From Rhizobium sp. Q54 (GTDB taxonomy: Bacteria; Pseudomonadota; Alphaproteobacteria; Micropepsales; Micropepsaceae): 32,344 bases of DNA. Position 1 is the first letter of the stretch. Every line of letters begins with the position of its first letter. Below the pieces are notes generated by a model. That model was not told where the DNA came from and did not search any database. It saw only the letters and a list, made by a program, of their open reading frames with translations. Both the position numbers and the translations under genes were made by a program. The stretch is from contig CAMCWK010000032.1 of assembly GCA_945882615.1 (NCBI GenBank), positions 1 through 32,344 on the forward strand, given 5' to 3'. Shown here piece after piece: positions 7,619 through 14,752 of this stretch.

Positions 7619-7695
7619 TAATGGCCGCTTTGCGTCAGGAACTCTGGCCTTCCCCCGGTCGGTTTAATGTCTGCTTTGCGCCAAAAGCGGTCATT
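7619..7695 (+). repeat. Composite double-palindrome element, copy 3 (left half decayed)
   Basis: The left palindrome is broken (AATGGCCGCTTTGCG only), the spacer keeps CCCCCGGTCGG, and the right hairpin AATGTCTGCTTT / AAAGCGGTCATT with a GCGCCA loop is nearly intact (7666-7695). Hairpin starts are 47 bp apart, as in copy 2. Confidence 0.75.
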
Positions 7696-7832
7696 CGCGG
7701 AGCCTTTCCGTTCGTTGCGAGAAGCTAAATGGCTTATTTAAAATGCGATACAAATTGCGCAATAAGCGGAAATTGATTTGTCCTACAGTCAGGTCAGGCA
7801 AGGTGCATTAGGAGACTAATCGCCCCCTAAAC

Positions 7833-7865
7833 TAAGCCCGGAAGCCGAGAACGCTTCCGGGCTTA
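7833..7865. terminator. Perfect 13-bp stem-loop, terminator or small-RNA end
   Basis: TAAGCCCGGAAGC pairs exactly with GCTTCCGGGCTTA across a 7-nt loop. It has the shape of a terminator, but the T-run on either side is short. No gene ends nearby on the plus strand: the gap 7508-7957 holds only repeats and this hairpin. It could end a small RNA that begins in the AT-richer 7730-7800 stretch, or terminate minus-strand transcription from the beta-helix gene 92 bp away. Confidence 0.5.
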
Positions 7866-7886
7866 TTCATGCGCCGCGTGAGCTGC

Positions 7887-7914
7887 ATGTCCGCTTTGCG
7901 CCAGAAGCGGATGT
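7887..7914. repeat. Dispersed palindrome (single)
   Basis: ATGTCCGCTTT, GCGCC loop, then AGAAGCGGATGT: a single right-hand hairpin of the composite family with a few mismatches. This is the rightmost copy I find in the window. Confidence 0.75.
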
Positions 7915-7957
7915 CAGTAAAACGCAGATTATCCGCAGCTACTTTTGATGACGGACA

Positions 7958-9934
7958 TTAGCGATAGAATGGCTGGGCAGTGAGCCAGCGAGGTCCGTAG
8001 TGCGGTTCGGGTTGGCCCACTTCGAGCGCGCCCAAGTCTGGAGCAGCACCGGCAAATCCGTCATTGACGGTCGGGATGCGATCTGCGGCATCCACGGCCT
8101 TGCCGCCCGGCTTGAGGCGGAAGGTGAGGTCCATCGCATGATAGACTTGGTGGCGCTTGGCCGGGTCTGGCAGCGTCATCTTCTCGAAGGTATCGACGTC
8201 GAGTTCGACACCGTGCCGCTCCTGGCCAGTTGCGGCGCTCAGCGCGGCAAGCGTTGCGAAGTTCGCATTACCGCCCGGCGCCTCCCAGCGATACTGCTCT
8301 GTCACGCCAGGATTGGGCCGGTAGCCGTTATAGTCGGAGCTGTAGGCATTGTTCGCGTTCACCCATCGCATCACGCCCTGCTTGGCGTTACGGCCGATGA
8401 AGAGGTTGTTCCGGAAATGTCCGTTGGAGGCTGGCCCGCCGGCCTGCTCTCCGATCAGCGTATTGTGCCACCAGAAGATGCCGGCGGGATTGGCATTGAT
8501 TTTGAAGGCGTTCGAAACGTTGTAGGAGAGATTGCGAATGAAATAGACTGGTCCGCCGAAGACTGGTTGTGTGCTGTAGCCGTTGCGAGCTGCGTTAACG
8601 CCGCGGTTCTGATAGACGCGGATGTTGTGTACGCCGCCGTCGGCTTCCACAAAGTCATCGCCGGACATGTGGATGTCGTTGCCGTAGATATCAATCGACG
8701 AGGCGCGCCGGTCAGGATCGCTCGGGGGCGTGCCATAGGTCGAGATGCCGACGCCGTCGTGGAAGTAGGCAATAGAATTGTGGGCGATCACATGGCCAGG
8801 GCCATAGACCTTGATTGCATAGTAGCTCCGCATCTCGTGAGAACCGTAGATGCCGGCCTGCACTTCGTCAGGCTGCCGGAATTGGCGGTTCCAGCCGACC
8901 AGAAGGTTGCGCGTCTCGGGGCGGCCGAGAAAGACATTGTCGGCAATGTAAAAGTCGCTCGACCCCGCATACTCCGTCCAGACTCCGGAGCCGATATTTT
9001 CGAAACGGCTGTTCTTGACCGTCAGTCCGACGGCCCCAATCACCTCTTTCATGCCCGCGAAGAGCGCGACATCGGTGTCGCGGAAGGTTAGCCCATCGAA
9101 AATATGGTAGGCCGATGCCGACACGTCGAACAGTTTATAATTTCCCGCTCCGTCAATCACGACATCGCCGTCACCGGCTGCCTTGATGGTGATGGGCTTC
9201 TCGGCCGTACCCTTGGCTGTGAGCCACATGACCCCGTCAAAGGGCGTCACCATCGGGTCGACGTAATCGAGTCGTTCGTTCCGGTAGATGCCGGCATGCA
9301 TGAGGATGGTGTCGCCGGGCTGGATGCGGCGCTCCCATACCACGCTCCAGTCGCCGAGTCCGGCACCGTAGTAAGCCTGCAGCAGGCTGTCGAAGGCGGG
9401 CTGCTTGCGCTCTCCCTTGTAACCGGGCGGATAGACGTGAAGGGTCCGCCCCCCCACATAGGGCTGCGGTTCGACCCGCGTCTTTGCGCGTACGATGTGC
9501 GTTGTCTGACCCGAGGCGCCGTCAGGATCGGCCAGCGTGAAGCGGGCCTCATATTCCGTGCCGGGTTGGAGGCCCAGGATGCTGCCGGCGAAACCGTCGG
9601 GGACAATGTAGCTGAGGTTCTCAACGTCACGGAAGATGCGCTCGCCGCCGACACGCACCAGCGGCAACGCCTTGCGCCAGGCGGCCTCGCCGGTGCGGCG
9701 GAACTCGACCGAGACAGAGGCATTGCGATTGGCGTCGCCGGTAATCGCCCATTCGAAGCCCAGATTCTCCAAGGTCGGATGCTCGACCGTGAATCGGCCC
9801 GCAACTGTGCGGCTCTGGGGCTTTGTTTGTGTCTTGATTTGAGTCTGGGCGTATGCGGCCAAAGCCGTCGCCACAATCGCCAAAGTCAGGACGGCAAGCG
9901 CCCCTATGGCGGAACGTTTAATCATGTTCTGCAT
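7958..9934 (-). CDS. Secreted right-handed beta-helix protein
   Basis: The product has 658 residues. A signal peptide covers about residues 1-29, ending TALAAYA before QTQ. A beta-sandwich domain like fibronectin type III follows (about residues 45-155, with LQPGTEYEARFTL near its end). From about residue 215 (IQPGDTILMHAGIYRNERLD) the sequence has the repeated short strands of a parallel beta-helix of the pectate-lyase-like superfamily, for example VIDGAGNYKLFDVSASAYHI, YHIFDGLTFRDTDVALFAGM, and later IDIYGNDIHMSGDDFVEADG. The C-terminus has the usual closing GFAGAAPDLGALEVGQ. Such proteins bind or cleave polysaccharides; the catalytic residues are not identifiable by eye, so no substrate is given. 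A GAGGGGGG stretch precedes the ATG. It stands alone, with no sugar transporter nearby. Confidence 0.85.
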   Translation of the reverse strand: MQNMIKRSAIGALAVLTLAIVATALAAYAQTQIKTQTKPQSRTVAGRFTVEHPTLENLGFEWAITGDANRNASVSVEFRRTGEAAWRKALPLVRVGGERIFRDVENLSYIVPDGFAGSILGLQPGTEYEARFTLADPDGASGQTTHIVRAKTRVEPQPYVGGRTLHVYPPGYKGERKQPAFDSLLQAYYGAGLGDWSVVWERRIQPGDTILMHAGIYRNERLDYVDPMVTPFDGVMWLTAKGTAEKPITIKAAGDGDVVIDGAGNYKLFDVSASAYHIFDGLTFRDTDVALFAGMKEVIGAVGLTVKNSRFENIGSGVWTEYAGSSDFYIADNVFLGRPETRNLLVGWNRQFRQPDEVQAGIYGSHEMRSYYAIKVYGPGHVIAHNSIAYFHDGVGISTYGTPPSDPDRRASSIDIYGNDIHMSGDDFVEADGGVHNIRVYQNRGVNAARNGYSTQPVFGGPVYFIRNLSYNVSNAFKINANPAGIFWWHNTLIGEQAGGPASNGHFRNNLFIGRNAKQGVMRWVNANNAYSSDYNGYRPNPGVTEQYRWEAPGGNANFATLAALSAATGQERHGVELDVDTFEKMTLPDPAKRHQVYHAMDLTFRLKPGGKAVDAADRIPTVNDGFAGAAPDLGALEVGQPEPHYGPRWLTAQPFYR

Positions 9935-10255
9935 ATCGCCCCCCTCAGGCTGCTAAGCTCTTTGTCCCAGCACAACTGAGACTAGTGCATGGGCAGTGTC
10001 CGGTCCAGATGCGGCGGCGCTTGCAGAAAGTCAAAATTTATCAACAGCGCCGCGCTTACCGCGTTAGCTAAGGACGGGAAAAGTCTATTCCCCGAAGCAG
10101 AAATGATGGCGCGGTGAAACTCCAAATCTGGCTCGGTAAGCCACGATGGTTAGTCTTCTTCATCCGAAGTATTGCACCCTCCATTGTGGTGTTTTAACAA
10201 TAATACAAGTGATCTGGTTCAAGCGTGAATTCAGACCGATAAGAGGGAGAATGTA
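9935..10255. other. Gene-free divergent promoter region
   Basis: This 321-bp gap lies between the divergent beta-helix and DsrE-like genes and should hold both promoters. The 60 bp before the plus-strand gene are AT-rich (TTTTAACAATAATACAAG). I see no repeat, RNA gene or convincing operator in it. Confidence 0.5.
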
Positions 10256-10813
10256 ATGCGAGCTCGTCACATCAGAAACGCTAGCTGGGTCGCTTTATTT
10301 GCTGTCTTCGCAATTGCCGCCACGAGAATCGATGCATACGCACAGGCACTACCAGTGCCCTCAGCGGGCATCGTCACTGACGTACCTGGCGCAACTGACA
10401 AGCCTGATGCATCGCGTGCATACAAATTCGTCTTCGACGTAAAGAGCATGGCAAGTTCCGCTTCAGACATCAGTCCGGCGCTGACTGGCATTGGCAGATT
10501 GCTGAATACCTACCGCAATTACGGCGTCGCTGCCAACAAGATCGAGGCTACTGCGGTTTTCCACGGTGATACCATCGCACTTGTTACGAAGGATGATACA
10601 TACCGCGGTCGAACGGGAGCCAGTGAAAATCCAAACAAGGCAATTCTCAATCAGCTTCTCGCGGCAGGTGTGAAACTTGTGGTTTGCGGAGGATCAGCGC
10701 GGGCACAGAATTACACGACATCTGACTTGCTGCCTTCTGTCACAATGAATCTCTCGGCCACTATAACCTTGATGGAGCTTGAATCGCGAGGCTACGTAAA
10801 GGTTGACCGTTGA
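10256..10813 (+). CDS. Exported DsrE-family protein
   Basis: The product has 185 residues with a signal peptide over about residues 1-29 (ending IDAYAQA), so it should act in the periplasm. The mature part has the DsrE/DsrF-like fold: a YKFVFDVKS strand, a helix with GIGRLLNTYRNYGV, a strand EATAVFHGDTIALV, and then GVKLVVCGGSARAQNYTTSD. Cys142 sits where sulfur-relay members such as TusD and DsrE carry their active cysteine. It ends in a helix with LMELESRGYVKVDR. Periplasmic members of this family are common in alphaproteobacteria and mostly uncharacterised. A GAGGGAGA precedes the ATG. It is a single-gene unit; remains of another gene follow. Confidence 0.8.
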   Translation: MRARHIRNASWVALFAVFAIAATRIDAYAQALPVPSAGIVTDVPGATDKPDASRAYKFVFDVKSMASSASDISPALTGIGRLLNTYRNYGVAANKIEATAVFHGDTIALVTKDDTYRGRTGASENPNKAILNQLLAAGVKLVVCGGSARAQNYTTSDLLPSVTMNLSATITLMELESRGYVKVDR

Positions 10814-10877
10814 GGCAGTTTAAGCTGCATCGGTTATCGGACAGTGACCAGCGCCACAGGCTTTTATGCCCGTGCCA

Positions 10878-10946
10878 CCCCATCTGGATGGAACGCCAGC
10901 TATGCAGTAGTCTCACTCACGCTGGTACAAAACATCCGGCAGGCCA
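10878..10946 (+). repeat. 69-bp duplicated segment, copy B
   Basis: It matches 345-413 with five substitutions and no gaps. Because it overlaps the apparent gene remnant and both copies carry the same 11 bases of the proposed insertion, the duplication probably came after the decay. Confidence 0.85.
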
Positions 10947-11010
10947 GTTGGGCGTCAAGGCGGAGAAACTGGGCGACAGCACCGGCCGTCTCGCCGGTTA
11001 CACGGCCTAA
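10878..11010 (+). pseudogene. Decayed 3' end, probably of a DUF1552-type gene
   Basis: The last 19 codons before a TAA read GVKAEKLGDSTGRLAGYTA in high-GC, coding-like codons, with no start codon nearby. Upstream, in shifted frames, the pieces DGTP and SLTLVQN can be read. Removing 14 bases (10935-10948) would join LTLVQN-M directly to GVKAEK. A C-terminus of the form DGTP, then LTL, then GV, then GDSTG is what I recall for DUF1552 proteins, which often precede ankyrin genes together with DUF1592 cytochromes. I infer a truncated, frame-shifted remnant of the former partner of the ankyrin gene, which starts 18 bp later. The family name is the weaker part of the call. Confidence 0.45.
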
Positions 11011-11028
11011 GCAGCGGAACCGGGGCAC

Positions 11029-12522
11029 ATGAAGAAGGCTTTGGGATTTGGTTTTCTGCTTCTGGGCGCGGCCCTGCCGGCCACCGGCTGGGCAGGCGTG
11101 CAGGAAGATCGGCTGGTCGAGGCGGTCCGCGGCAACGATCACGCCGCCATCAAGAGCGCGCTGAAAGGCAAGGCCAATCCGAACGCGTCGCTTCCCGACA
11201 ATTCCACCGTCCTGTCCTGGGCGGTAGATCGTCAGGATCCGGAAACGGTCAGCATGCTGCTGGCCGCCGGTGCCAAGCCCAGCATCGTAGACATCAACGG
11301 CGCCTCGCCGTTGACGCTGGCCTGCGAAAGCGGCCATTCGGGCATCGTCGCCAGCCTGCTTGCGGCCGGTGCCGACGCCAAGGCGGCCCGCGCTGACGGC
11401 GTCTCGGCGCTGGCGCTGTGCGCCGGCACTTCAACTTCCGAAGCGTTGACGGGCATGATCGCCAAGGGCGCTGACGTGAATGCCGCCGACATGCAGGGCC
11501 AGACGCCCCTGATGTGGGCCGCCGCCAAGGGGCGCACCGACAATATCGCGGTGCTGCTGAAGGCGGGCGCCAACGTCAACACCGCCGCCAAGAAGGGCTT
11601 CACGCCGCTGTTCTTCGCGCTGCAGAGCAAGGTGCCCGCCGCATCGATGGCGCTGCTGGACGCGGGCGCCGACGCCAAGGCCGTGCTGCCGGACGGCACC
11701 ACCGTGATCCAGGCCGCGCTCCTGATGAAGAACGATCCCTTCGCGATGCAGGTCGTGTCGCGCGGCGCCGACGTCAATCAGCGCGACTCCAAGGGCTGGC
11801 AACTGATCCATACCGCCGCCCTCAGCGGCAATCCCGCATTGATCAAGATGGTGCTGTCCAAGGGCGGCAATGCCAATGCCCTGACCACGCCGCCGCCGGT
11901 CGAACAGCAGAAGGGCGTGTTTTACGCCGCCATGCTGATCCAGAACGGCCCCGCCTGGGGCGCGCAACAGGTGCAGGTCGCCGCGCTTGGCAGCGTCTCC
12001 CCCAAGCCGGTCAAGACCGATGCTACCGACATCAAGCGCCGTCCCCTGGAAGGCTTCGAACATCTGCTGCCGCCGCCGGGCACCCCGACGCCGCCGCTGC
12101 TGCTGGCGGCCCAGTCCGGTTCGGTGGAAGCAATGAAGGTCCTGATCGCGGCCGGTGCCGATCCCAAGGCCAAGGCGGCTGACGGCCTGACCCTGGCGCT
12201 GGCCGCGGCCCGTGGCGGCAACCTGGAAGCGCTGAAGTTCGCGCTGGAGCTTGATCCCGACATCCATGCCCTGGCCCAGGAAGGCCGCAGCATCATACAC
12301 ATGGTGGTGGAGAACCGTAACTCCACCGAGCATGAGGCGATGATCACCTATCTCGCCGACAAGGGCGCGGCCCTGAATGTGAGAGATGAACGCCTCGTCT
12401 CGCCGGGCAGCTACTTCAACCGCGTCGGTCCGGAACAGCTGCGGGTATTCTACATCCAACTTCTCAAGGACCGAAAAATCAAGCAGGTACCCGATGGCCT
12501 TGAGCCTTTGATGGTCCAGTAG
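11029..12522 (+). CDS. Secreted ankyrin-repeat protein
   Basis: The product has 497 residues. A signal peptide covers residues 1-23 (KKALGFGFLLLGAALPATGWA). Ankyrin repeats of about 33 residues run from about residue 27 to 285 and again from about 355 to 470. Clear examples include DINGASPLTLACESGHSGIV, DMQGQTPLMWAAAKGRTDNI and ADGLTLALAAARGGNLEALK. A linker rich in Pro, Gly and Lys (about residues 285-350) separates the two blocks. Ankyrin repeats bind other proteins; the periplasmic partner is unknown. The remnant of an upstream gene 18 bp before the start suggests this was once the last gene of an operon. High-GC codon use agrees with the housekeeping half rather than with neighbouring accessory genes. 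Confidence 0.9.
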   Translation: MKKALGFGFLLLGAALPATGWAGVQEDRLVEAVRGNDHAAIKSALKGKANPNASLPDNSTVLSWAVDRQDPETVSMLLAAGAKPSIVDINGASPLTLACESGHSGIVASLLAAGADAKAARADGVSALALCAGTSTSEALTGMIAKGADVNAADMQGQTPLMWAAAKGRTDNIAVLLKAGANVNTAAKKGFTPLFFALQSKVPAASMALLDAGADAKAVLPDGTTVIQAALLMKNDPFAMQVVSRGADVNQRDSKGWQLIHTAALSGNPALIKMVLSKGGNANALTTPPPVEQQKGVFYAAMLIQNGPAWGAQQVQVAALGSVSPKPVKTDATDIKRRPLEGFEHLLPPPGTPTPPLLLAAQSGSVEAMKVLIAAGADPKAKAADGLTLALAAARGGNLEALKFALELDPDIHALAQEGRSIIHMVVENRNSTEHEAMITYLADKGAALNVRDERLVSPGSYFNRVGPEQLRVFYIQLLKDRKIKQVPDGLEPLMVQ

Positions 12523-12558
12523 CTCCCGTGATCTACGAGCAACAAACGCCGCCGCCTT

Positions 12559-12687
12559 TTATCTCAAGCCGATCATCGCGCGCTCACTTTCTTCGCGATA
12601 GCCCTTTTCTACCTGGACGAATGCTTCCTCGGGATCATCCGGGAGATCTTCGTATTTGTCGGTGGATTGACCCCATGTGCTAGACAT
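12559..12687 (-). CDS. Small acidic ORF (42 aa) after the DUF262 gene
   Basis: The frame runs from an ATG with GGAG five bases upstream to a TAA. The protein begins MSSTWGQSTDKYEDLPDDPE and ends SERAMIGLR; about a third of its residues are acidic or basic, with acidic in excess. It starts 30 bp after the stop of the DUF262 gene on the same strand, so the two are likely one transcript. I recognise no family. The helix-like charged stretch EEAFVQVEKGYREESERA suggests a short folded or binding segment. It may be a complete small partner protein or the N-terminal stub of a longer gene cut by the stop. The remaining gap to the ankyrin gene is only 36 bp. Confidence 0.55.
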   Translation of the reverse strand: MSSTWGQSTDKYEDLPDDPEEAFVQVEKGYREESERAMIGLR

Positions 12688-12717
12688 ACATTCTCCAATC
12701 CCTGTCGCGGTCCACAG

Positions 12718-14289
12718 CTAATACCCGCACCGAACCAGCGCGTCCGCAGCCAGGCTATAAGAACGCTCACTGATAAACGTTTTGTATTCGTCCTTAAAGA
12801 GGACGTCGGTGCACATTGCGCTCCCAGTAATTTTGTCAACCGACGGTGGCATTTTCTTCCGGTACACGGAGGGCGCATCTCCTCCCAATGTTCGATTGTC
12901 CGCCCGCGATAGAAAACAAAAGTTTGCAAGCACAGAGTCGCCAATTTCCGTTTGGCCGCTCACCTTTAGGAAATCACGCGGCATGAGATGATGAAATTCT
13001 GTCCGATTGGCTTCTTTGAGAGTGGTCGCGAGGTCTACTGGTGCACCCGAGATGAATGACAGAGGTGCGTGCTGTGCCAAAAGCAAAATAAACGTCTTCG
13101 TATTTACGCTGCCAATGTTAAAATTACTCTCCGAAAAGAATTCCGGTCCAAGAGATAGTGAGAATTCGCCCAAAGCAGACGCTTTCCCATCTGCGAGGTT
13201 TTTCATTTCGGCGATGTCAGAATTTAGGTTCCTGAGTACGCCCGAGCTGTATCGCCGCGAGAACGCCGATTTCCAAAACCAGCGGTTAATCTGCCCACTT
13301 TGGTCATTCGAATATTTGACCTCTTTCGTGCCCGGAACGGCGAAGAACACCGCCAGAGGAACAAGCATGGTGGAAAAAGGCAAATTATCCAGCGTTTGAA
13401 CTTTAAAGTGTGTTCGCAAATAATCGACTGCGTATTTTACGCCGTTTATAACTCGATCAAAATCTTTTCGGACAGCTGTCCCGTTCAACTTGACCAACGC
13501 TTCGGGCGAAGCGTCACCGCTTAATATTGCAGAACAGCACCGTAATAGAAGAGTGATGTCTTCCCCAATGTCACCGAAGCCGAAGGGCTTTAAAGTGTCG
13601 GCAAGTTCGGTGAATTGTTCCTGAAGATCGAAATCTTCGCTCCAAGTCCATGCGGAAAGAAGCTGCAAAGTGTCCAGCTTCACACCCTGCCTGTTGATGC
13701 GCTCGAAGATAATCGCCACGGTGGCTCGATCTTCAGTGGAGGAAAGCTGAAGGGGTATCCTCATCTCCTTGAACACGGCTTGCATTTCGTCGGTTTTCGC
13801 CGCCGTTTCATCGTCCAGTTTCTTGGTAGCTGCTCGGTATGCAACGGTGTCGAACAAGGATTTCAACGGGAAGTATCGGCCTGGGTCAGCTTCCGAAGGT
13901 GGGAGGGCAAGAAACTGGGTGTCTTGTGCGCTCTCCTCGGCTTTGAGATCGAAGTATATATCCAGCCAGTTGTTTCCCGATTGCATGGGCAACCCGGTTT
14001 GAAACACTCCGAAAATGGACGTTATGCGCTGTTGCCCATCTAGCACGTAATCAACGGGATAATCGGCCTTCGGTTCGGGAAGTGCGAACGGCCCGAGGTT
14101 TCGTTCGACCCGTAATTTCTCTCGTGTGCGCCAAAAGAGAAGTGATCCGAACGGATATTTCTTATAGATGCTGTCCATAAGGTAGGCGACTCGATCAGGC
14201 TCCCACACAAAGCCCCGCTGGAACGCCGGGACTCGGATTTGGCCCCTATGGACCTGATCCAGTATTTCGCGAATTGTGATCGTTTCCAT
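12718..14289 (-). CDS. DUF262 protein with C-terminal HNH-like (DUF1524-type) domain
   Basis: Starting at METITIREIL, which has AAGGG before it, the product has 523 residues; an ATG at 14310 would add seven. The N-terminal DUF262 domain is of the ParB/sulfiredoxin-like nucleotide-binding type. It shows IRVPAFQRGFVWEPDRVAYL near residue 18, the core motif DGQQR (residues 84-88), and IFERINRQGVKLDTLQLLSA near residue 195. The C-terminal part has EFHHLMPRDFL (His433, His434) followed by LANFCFLSRADNRTL with Asn456 and Asn465, the spacing of an HNH-type nuclease as in GmrS/GmrD and DUF1524 proteins. Related proteins act in defence against phage or modified DNA; that role here is inference. It is of lower GC than the core and lies next to a tRNA 3' end, as islands often do. 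Confidence 0.85.
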   Translation of the reverse strand: METITIREILDQVHRGQIRVPAFQRGFVWEPDRVAYLMDSIYKKYPFGSLLFWRTREKLRVERNLGPFALPEPKADYPVDYVLDGQQRITSIFGVFQTGLPMQSGNNWLDIYFDLKAEESAQDTQFLALPPSEADPGRYFPLKSLFDTVAYRAATKKLDDETAAKTDEMQAVFKEMRIPLQLSSTEDRATVAIIFERINRQGVKLDTLQLLSAWTWSEDFDLQEQFTELADTLKPFGFGDIGEDITLLLRCCSAILSGDASPEALVKLNGTAVRKDFDRVINGVKYAVDYLRTHFKVQTLDNLPFSTMLVPLAVFFAVPGTKEVKYSNDQSGQINRWFWKSAFSRRYSSGVLRNLNSDIAEMKNLADGKASALGEFSLSLGPEFFSESNFNIGSVNTKTFILLLAQHAPLSFISGAPVDLATTLKEANRTEFHHLMPRDFLKVSGQTEIGDSVLANFCFLSRADNRTLGGDAPSVYRKKMPPSVDKITGSAMCTDVLFKDEYKTFISERSYSLAADALVRCGY

Positions 14290-14420
14290 CCCGCCGCCCT
14301 TTTTCCCCATCTTAGAGCAGCTTTACGATTGCGGGAGGCAGCGCGCGTGAAAGAGGTGGGGGGAATTTGCGCAATAATAAACGCCCGTCCTGACCGCTCT
14401 GAAGCGCTGTAAACGGCGGG

Positions 14421-14454
14421 ATTAAGATGAATATATTTTGCGTATAATCTTAAT
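14421..14454. promoter_or_regulatory. AT-rich inverted repeat upstream of the DUF262 gene
   Basis: ATTAAGAT (14421-14428) and ATCTTAAT (14447-14454) are exact reverse complements around an AT-rich core containing TATAAT on the plus strand. The position, about 130 bp before the DUF262 start and 58 bp from the tRNA, fits a promoter or operator. No gene on the plus strand begins here. Confidence 0.4.
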
Positions 14455-14512
14455 AGCGCGATTGGCCGAACTGTGTATTCGACCTTTAAGATGTTGATAA
14501 CATGGGGGAAAG

Positions 14513-14588
14513 TGGTGGGTGATGTAGGGATCGAACCTACGACAAGCTGATTAAGAGTCAGCTGCTCTACCAACTGAGCTAATCACCC
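14513..14588 (-). tRNA. tRNA-Lys (anticodon CTT)
   Basis: On the minus strand, GGGTGAT pairs with ATCACCC as the acceptor stem. The D-arm reads TAGCTCAGTTGGTAGAGC. The anticodon stem is GCTGA/TCAGC around CTCTTAA, so the anticodon is CTT, reading AAG (Lys). The T-arm has GTAGGTTCGATCCCTAC. The discriminator is A and CCA is encoded (14513-14515). The length is 73 nt plus CCA. The accessory DUF262 gene lies on its 3' side. Confidence 0.97.
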
Positions 14589-14634
14589 ACGCTGCCCGGC
14601 GGCCTTGGTATTACCGTCAGGGACCGGCCTCATA

Positions 14635-14654
14635 ACAGAGGGTTATCCCTCTGT
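14635..14654. terminator. Hairpin between rodA and the tRNA
   Basis: ACAGAGGG pairs perfectly with CCCTCTGT around TTAT, about 100 bp after rodA. Read on the minus strand it is followed by TTATGAGG, a poor U-tract. It may end the rod operon or shape the tRNA precursor. Confidence 0.4.
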
Positions 14655-14752
14655 CTATAAAGGCTTATGGAACCGGCTGTGGGCAGATTTTGGCGGCAAA
14701 AATCGCCGGAAAACAGGCCGCTTTTTACTAGTCCCGGGGGGCTGGAGGGCAA

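Noticed and set aside
5655..7914. Repeats considered as a CRISPR array
   Set aside because: Units are palindromic, occur in both orientations, are unevenly spaced and are interrupted by genes; there are no regular unique spacers and no cas genes.
8000..9091. Plus-strand frame opposite the beta-helix gene
   Set aside because: It is antisense to a protein with a signal peptide and clear repeat structure; the translation has no recognisable domain.
12718..14310. DUF262 gene as part of a toxin-antitoxin or complete restriction system
   Set aside because: No methylase, helicase or antitoxin of known type is present. Only the small acidic ORF accompanies it, so I report the pair without naming a system.
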